Positions 58,206-64,000 of a stretch of 64,000 nucleotides of DNA are shown piece by piece (within the stretch, counting starts at the first letter, position 1; every line of letters starts with the position of its first letter). The DNA is from Hypericum androsaemum. Lineage: Eukaryota; Streptophyta; Magnoliopsida; Malpighiales; Hypericaceae. The translations under genes were made by a program, and so were the position numbers. Under the pieces are notes generated by a model. It did no database searches. It was not told the origin of the DNA and was given only the letters and a program-made list of their open reading frames with translations. The stretch is taken from positions 14,088,689-14,152,688 of the forward strand of contig OZ023180.1 of assembly GCA_963995505.1 (NCBI GenBank). Reading direction: 5' to 3'.

Positions 58206-58782
58206 TAGGATTTTCAGCATCTAGAGCTCGAATCGATCAGCCTGGCGAGGAGCTTGGTGTCGGGGCCGGCGCTGGGGTTTTGGTTTTTAATTTCAGGAAA
58301 AGCCAAGGAATCGGCAGTCGTGGCTCTATGCATGACCAATTTTGGGTTTTGGTGTTTAATTTCTTGGTAAGGGACGAGTTTTTTTTTTGGTATTTTGTTT
58401 TTATTTGCTCTTGTGGGTTTTTTATTTCTGGGTTCATTGTTTTTTTTTATTTCTGGGTTCATGTGTGGTCATTGTGTTTTTTGATTTCAATATTTTGGTT
58501 TTGGAAGGATGTTTTGGGGACGACGGTGGGCTCTAATCTTGATGATTGATTCAAGATGATGGAAAGGAGAAGGGATGCCATGTAATCAGATTTTGCTGAT
58601 GTGGCCGGTATAATTGGTCGGGTAGGGTCCGGTCAGGTTCGGACAAGTCCGGGCAACTCAGGCCTCTAATTGATTTTAATTGGAATAAATTTGACTCAAT
58701 TGATACGTTTTAAACTACATAGTACTGACTTAATTTTTCGTGATATCACAAGATACTTAAGTAGACTTTTCGCTATATTCAA

Positions 58783-59060
58783 TAAGTATATTTTTATAGG
58801 AAATGTAAGACAAAGTTTGCAACATAGAAAGGAATCTTTTTCGTGGCGGCCAAGGGAAAGAACGGTTCCCGTTGAAATAAATATCTTGAAATTAAATATC
58901 CTGTCCAGCAAGTTTAAAATAGCAGCAAAGTTTGATTTCCCTTTGTCGTTTTGCTTAATTCCAAAAATCCTCACATATGGAAGTTCAATATTTCATCGTT
59001 GACCAAAAAAAAATAATTCATTAAACGGATTCGTGGCTAGTTTAAGGGTGGAGCCTCGCT
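58783..59060. other. Continuation of the copy D flank
   Basis: Resumes the flank after the MULE and includes the unfilled site (58890-58898) of the Pack-MULE found after copy B. Confidence 0.75.
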
Positions 59061-59064
59061 ATTA

Positions 59065-59666
59065 GACTACCCACCTCAGCAACTCATCCAATCCAGGTCA
59101 CGGAATAAATTATTAATTTCTCTCAATTCCATACCCAATTTCTACCCAATCCAATCAACTTACATATTTTTTACCCACATCAGCAACCCAGTTCACAGAA
59201 TAAATTATTAATTTCTCTCTCATCCACATATTATCTACTCTGATATGTTTAGATTAAAATTATATATTATGAAAATAATTATATTTTTAATAACACGATT
59301 AAATATTGTGATTAAGTCATAAAATTACAAAAGCAAAAATTTATTACGTAGTGAAAGAAGAGAGAATTTTAGATGGTATATGAAAATATGTTAACATTTG
59401 GACTCTATTCATAGAGATACAAAATTTAATAATTTTTAAATTTATTTTTAAATTTATTACTAAAGATAAGCTAACCACAAAAATCTTATCCGAATAAATC
59501 TATTTTTACGAATAATATTATGCCAAGTGGAAATAACTAGATAGTTAGATTATTGAAAAAAAAATGGCCAACCAATCCGCTCGGCCGAGCGTTCACTTCT
59601 CATCTATTTTTTTATATAATAAAATATTCACCCGAGCGCTCGGGTGAATGACTACTGCGCGTAGTC
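59065..59666. mobile_element. Short insertion with TTA duplication (Harbinger-like MITE?)
   Basis: Compared with 43231-43240 the flank is interrupted here by 602 bases. TTA is duplicated on both sides (59062-59064, 59667-59669) and the ends are GACTAC and GTAGTC. A 3-bp TTA duplication suits PIF/Harbinger MITEs, but the inverted ends are only six bases, so the class is tentative. Confidence 0.6.
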
Positions 59667-60324
59667 TTAGGTCCAAAGACTCGAGTCAAAAATCACAAGA
59701 TTTTTTTAATAGATTTTTCATACAACGAGTTGTGCTAGTGAGTTTGAAATTAACTTGCTTTATTTAAATTTTATGTTCAATTTAAAATTTTAAGAAAGAT
59801 GATAACTAAATTTTCTACAAGGTCACCAAATAATTTACTCGTTATAACTTACCTAACTAACAATTTTAACTTCCCTACCTATTTTCTCTCTAATTCTTCG
59901 ATAGCTGTTCTAAATGAAATTGTTATCATCGATCGGTCACTGACTCACTTATCAATTAATACACATAGGCATTTTAAGGAAAAAGTATACTTGGACTTAT
60001 CCGAAAAAGAAAAAAAGTATACTAGAGATGACGCACCAATTTGGAATGTTGATGTACACCAATTTCCATATAACAATTTTTTCTAAAATACTCACACACG
60101 TTGTTAATTGATAATTTAACAAAATTGTTATATATTAATAAAAAAGTCTCAATCTTCGAACTCGTAAATATAACAATATTAAATATTTGTTAAAAAAATT
60201 TGTCGATGATTTGATTTTTTGAACTTGCCAAATCTTAAACGATGGGAGTCTGCAGGCCCATGAGCTAGGCCCACCCAATGAGAGAAGCAACTCCGGTCCA
60301 TAAGCCCATGAGCTAGGCCCATGC

Positions 60325-60453
60325 TCTTGCTGAAAGATGCACTTGTTTGTCGTGCAGGTTCAACTATGGGGATAAGAACTGGATCCTTCCCTGCTTGAAG
60401 ATGGCCTCGGAAGGGTCAAATCCTTCTGTGGAAGGCATGTCAAGGAAGCTTAA
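60325..60453 (+). pseudogene. Orphan last exon of the aminotransferase, fragment 2
   Basis: Intron 6 end and exon 7 (60359-60453) with the stop. It shares the 1-base loss of fragment 1 (ggggataagaac) and also lacks about 23 bases that include 'gggtaacattcggcatcga'. The preceding text 'ctccggtccataagcccatgagctaggcccatg' is also shared, so the two fragments are duplicates of one another. Confidence 0.87.
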
Positions 60454-62494
60454 TTATCAGTCAACCTGTATTAGGATTTAGTCGAGAGCTGCAGGAAATC
60501 AATAGTTGACCGTTGATTCTCATGCCTTTCAGGAAACTTAAAGACTACTTCACTTCTCGGTGAAGCAGAGTAATTGCTTCCTCAAAATAAATAAACATGG
60601 AAATAAGAACAACTGGGGATCATCAACCTCGCGTTGACTCCTGAACTACAATGTTTTGTTTTCGCAATGAACTACAAAAAATATGCATTTGCATGTATCA
60701 TACTTGAGTAATTACCATTACTGTGAGAGTTTTGTGGTCAATTTAGAAGGTCATATTTTAACTCGAATCTTGATTAGTTGGCACAGCGGATGTTCGAATT
60801 CCAGTTGATTTCAACAAAAAATCTATGAGCAAGTTGTAAGCATATGCTGATACTCACTAGGTTAGTCTGCGAGTTTATTCGAAGATTTATAACCTAATTA
60901 ATTCAATTGAACCACCGGTAAAAACTACAAAGTTTATCAATGCTATATTTTCTAAGTTGGACTTCAAAAATTTTATAGTGTCTGAGACATCTAATTAAAG
61001 TAAAAAGATTATAGAAGGTGATTAGTTTCTTTGTATTTAGAGAACTGAAATATGAAATGTGATTCACGTAATTATTCAATGTATGACTGCGTTTGAAAAA
61101 TGAAGGGGAAATTTCGTGGCAGTTGTATTAGACGGGTTTATAAATATGAAAAGTCTTATTATTCAGTTTAAGTTAGATTTGGAGATTCTAACTAAAGAAA
61201 TCACGTGAATGCATCTACCAATTTTTGCCAGTGCCGTCGATATTTTTTATATCTTCAAGTAGATCTTGCACCATAGGTAGGACAAATTGTGAATGTGTCA
61301 CCGACTCCAGTTGGCCATAATATACTTAATTTAGAAAAATAGTATATTTGAAAAGTATATTTTTATAGGAAATGTACGACAAAATTTGTAGCATAGAAAG
61401 GAATTTTTCGTGGTGGCCAAGGGAAAGACTATTCCACCGTTCTTTCTTTGAATTTTTTTTTGCAGGGATTCTTTCTTTGAAATCAAATATATTGTCCAGC
61501 AAATTTAAAATAGCAGCAAAGTTTGATTTCCCATTGTCGTTTTGGTCAATTCGAAAAATCCTTACATAGGAAGTTCAATATTTTAAGGATAAAGACAGGA
61601 AGTTTTCGGAAAAAGATACTTTCCATTATGTATTCCAATGTGTTATGTGAAATAGATATTTAAGACTTTCTTTTTATAGTAGTTTTTGATTTTTGCTGAT
61701 GTGATAATGATAACATAACTTCGACTTGTTGACATGGTACACATAGATGATGTATCAAAAAATATTAGAGAAAATAACAAAAATACTCTCATTCTAGAAA
61801 TTTAAAAATAGTAGCTTTATGTGGGGAGCTCAGAGGTAGTACACACTTTCACCCCTTGCTGTTACGTAGGAAAAAGGTATATTAGTAGTTGTATTTGAAA
61901 ATTTTTCTTACGTCATTTATAGAAAATAGTAGCTTTATGTTGAAGAGACGGGCTTCTTTTGTTCTCCACTAAATTGTTGACAGAAAAATTTATATAAGAA
62001 TTAATCAGTTCAATTTCTCAAAAATTAGAGATGAAAAAACTAGAGAAACTTTTATTTTAGTATCCCGTGATTTGACCATTTAATACTTATAACCCTATGG
62101 CTCAAAAAGCATCAAACTGGTTCCTGATTTTTAAAAAGTTTGATGTGTTTTGAACTACAATGTTGTTAGTATCAAATCAGTAAGACAGTTTTTTGAACTT
62201 GACAAAACTTCAAACGATCCAGGCCCATGAAAAGAAAGAAGCAACGCCAGTCCATAAGCCCAACAACCCCAAACCGTCAAAAGGAAATGGCCGTTCTCAG
62301 TTCCTACCGTTGCGCTTCATGGGCCCACCATATCCCCCTCCACCCAAAGAATTCAAAACTCCTCCTTCAACGGCTCCTAAACCAGAGCACATCAAAAACC
62401 TCTCTATACTTCTCCATCTTTCATTCTCCTCTCTCTAATCTTTCTCCGCGCTAACTTGGTTTCGCTCTCTTTCCTATCCGAAAAAGAAAATCAT
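60454..62494. other. Old 3' flank, then intergenic and reticulon promoter
   Basis: 60454-60720 and 61200-61600 match the aminotransferase flank with more differences than the other copies, so this is probably its oldest version. 61600-62180 is AT-rich with nothing recognised. 62190-62494 is GC-richer and probably holds the reticulon promoter and leader; no clear TATA box. Confidence 0.6.
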
Positions 62495-63984
62495 ATGGAC
62501 GCATCACCACATTCTCAATCTTTGTCATCCTCTCGCGGCAGATCAAACCCTAACCCGCCCTCCTCCGTTAAAGGCGGTGGTGGAAGGGATGCGGTGGCCC
62601 CACCGGGTTTATCGCTGGACCTTGTCGTCCCTGCCCGAACCAGCTCTCTGCTGCCTCCACAGGAGCTCCTCCTGCTCTCCCCTTCCCCTTCTAAAAGGAC
62701 CCGAACCCGCCTCGTTGACCGGCTTGAGATGGATGACGAGCCCCCCGCGGGGTCTCGCAAGAGGAGCAAGAGCAAGGCAGCTCAGCTTGCTTCCCCGAGG
62801 GGGGGCAGTAGGAGGCTGAGGCGAAGGGCGGAGGTGGAGAGCAGAGAGGAAAGGGACCTCGTCGGGATGATGGAGGAGATCGGGAAGATGAGGAGGCGGA
62901 AGCAAGGCGGCCGGGCTAAGAAGGAGAAGCTCCCTCTGGTGGTGCCCTCTGCTGCTCCTTCTACCCCTGTTGTTCAAAGCAAGTCCCTTTTTTTTTGCCT
63001 GGTTCTTTCCCTATTTCTTGGAGAACTTTTGTGGGATTTTTCTTGATCTGTTTGTTCTTTTGATTGGTGGGGTCCAGGAGGAGTTGTTGACGATGCGGAT
63101 GGGGGGAACTTGGATGCCATCGGGGCGGCTGCCTATGAGCTGATAATGTGGAAAGACGTGGCGAAAACCAGCCTTTGGTTCGGTTTCGGGTTCCTCTTCT
63201 TTTTCTCTTCTTGCTTTGCCAAAGGGATCAACTTTAGGTGAGCTAAAGTTCTTTCACTAATTTCCTTTTCTTGTTCTTGAATTAGTACTAATTTCAGGGT
63301 ATCTTAAGGCTCTAGTTTCTTTTCTAGCATCTTTTCGGGTATTTCGCAGCTTGGGATTCTCTTTCTTGGTGCCTCCTTCATGTCAAACACCTTATGCCAA
63401 AGGTAGAAATTCAACTCGACCATCTCTATGACAACTAGTTGATAAGTCCACCTTTTGGTTGATGCCAATCTTGACATTTCTGTCTGTGAATGAATGTTGC
63501 TTGCTGCAGAAATGATGCGGAAAGGCCTCGCTCTAACTTCAAGCTCACAGATGAGGACATTCTGAGGGTAGGTAGATGGATCCTTCCGGCAGCTAACTTG
63601 GCTATTTCGAAGACGAGAGAGATCTTCTCAGGAGAGCCGTCCATGACCCTCAAGGTAAAAGTTTGATCAAGAAAGGGGGTTATTGCCTTCTGTTATTCAA
63701 TTCAATGTGAATAGTGATCTGATGAAAGGGTTATTGCCTTGCTGCATTCAGGTTATTCCTTTCTTGCTCCTTGGATCTGAGTATGGTTACCTCTTAACTT
63801 TCCGGCGGCTCTTCGCTACAGGCAAGATGATTCATCTGTATCATTGGCATTTATTGAGTTGGTGCGCAGTGTGAAAAAAAAGGGTCATTGATCTTTTGAG
63901 TTGTGAATTTGATCCCAGGATTCTTCATTAGCTTCACCATGCCGAAATTGTATTCAACCTACTCTAATCAGATAGACCAAAAAG
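62495..63984 (+). CDS. Reticulon-like protein (RTNLB17/21 type), 5' part
   Basis: Exons seen: 62495-62978, 63078-63237, 63328-63402, 63510-63654, 63752-63821, 63919-63984; phases agree (1000 coding bases) and the gene runs past the window. N-terminus of about 160 residues is Ser/Pro- and Arg/Lys-rich with a nuclear-signal-like RKRSKSKA. The reticulon domain follows: AYELIMWKDVAKTSLWFGF, a first hydrophobic hairpin, GINFS, ISQLGILFLGASFMSNTLCQ, KLTDEDILRVGRWILPAANL, the second hairpin and FFISFTMPKLYSTYSNQIDQ. Reticulons wedge into and curve the tubular ER membrane. I prefer ATG 62495 (MDASPHS, as in relatives) over the in-frame ATG 62456. Introns 1 and 5 need GC donors (A|GCAAGT, G|GCAAGA). 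Confidence 0.88.
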
Positions 63985-64000
63985 GTGCGTAAAACACCCA

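Larger units (their letters stand above)
56910..58773. mobile_element. Pack-MULE carrying an NHL-type fragment and a Cassandra-like solo LTR
   Basis: Perfect 9-bp duplication TATATTCAA at 56901-56909 and 58774-58782; the unfilled site is at 41461-41469 after copy B. Inverted arms of about 190 bp belong to the same family as the elements at 31650 and 33641 ('aattgagtcaaacttattccaattaacatcaa', 'gggtagctacccg', 'ccacgtgga'). Interior: a CTT/TCTTCT run, a solo LTR (57249-57637), a gene fragment (57780-58205) and T-rich sequence. No transposase. Confidence 0.9.

Noticed and set aside
62456..62494. Upstream in-frame ATG as start of the reticulon
   Set aside because: The 13 extra residues look like leader sequence; MDASPHS fits relatives better. 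Not excluded.

Overview
This is nuclear DNA from a flowering plant, probably a woody eudicot. Evidence: multi-exon genes with GT-AG introns, AT-rich intergenic DNA, plant-type Ty1/copia and Ty3/gypsy retrotransposons, several Mutator-like (MULE) insertions with 9-10 bp target-site duplications, a Cassandra-type LTR carrying 5S-rRNA-like sequence, and plant-specific gene families (S1-group bZIP with a sucrose-control uORF, RTNLB reticulon). I cannot name the species from the sequence.

Layout. 1-6500: decayed Ty3/gypsy element on the minus strand (pol, gag, leader, PBS, LTR), cut by the window edge. 6963-7300: VPS18 gene fragment. 7300-13920: intergenic, with one 1.4 kb long-inverted-repeat MULE (10880-12298). 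13925-22720: tandemly duplicated block of gypsy LTR pieces, a copia relic and a broken minus-strand eIF2-gamma gene whose 3' part is present up to three times. 26091-28774: intact seven-exon tyrosine-aminotransferase-like gene (copy A). 29236-31139: intact seven-exon eIF6 gene on the minus strand. 31650-34257: two related MULEs with pyrimidine- or purine-rich cores. 35109-35937: S1-group bZIP gene, minus strand, with the sucrose-control peptide uORF. 36524-37560: MULE-like element carrying an SMC1 fragment. 38076-61600: tandem array of three close aminotransferase copies (B, C, D) plus two orphan last exons. It is riddled with insertions: a MULE with ATP-synthase OSCP exons, a nearly intact copia element inside copy C, a MULE with an NHL-type fragment and a Cassandra-like solo LTR, and two MITEs. 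62495-63984: first six exons of a reticulon-like gene that runs off the window.

Gene content together. Copies A, B and D have complete reading frames for a PLP-dependent aminotransferase of the TAT/NAAT group, which typically moves the amino group of tyrosine or a related amino acid to a 2-oxo acid. Copy C is dead, with a copia element in exon 3 and a 10-bp deletion in exon 7. Copy D is intact in coding sequence but its usual promoter is missing. The rest are unrelated housekeeping or regulatory genes. The most striking feature is the aminotransferase array: its repeated flanks supply the empty twin of every insertion, so the order of events can be read from this one window.
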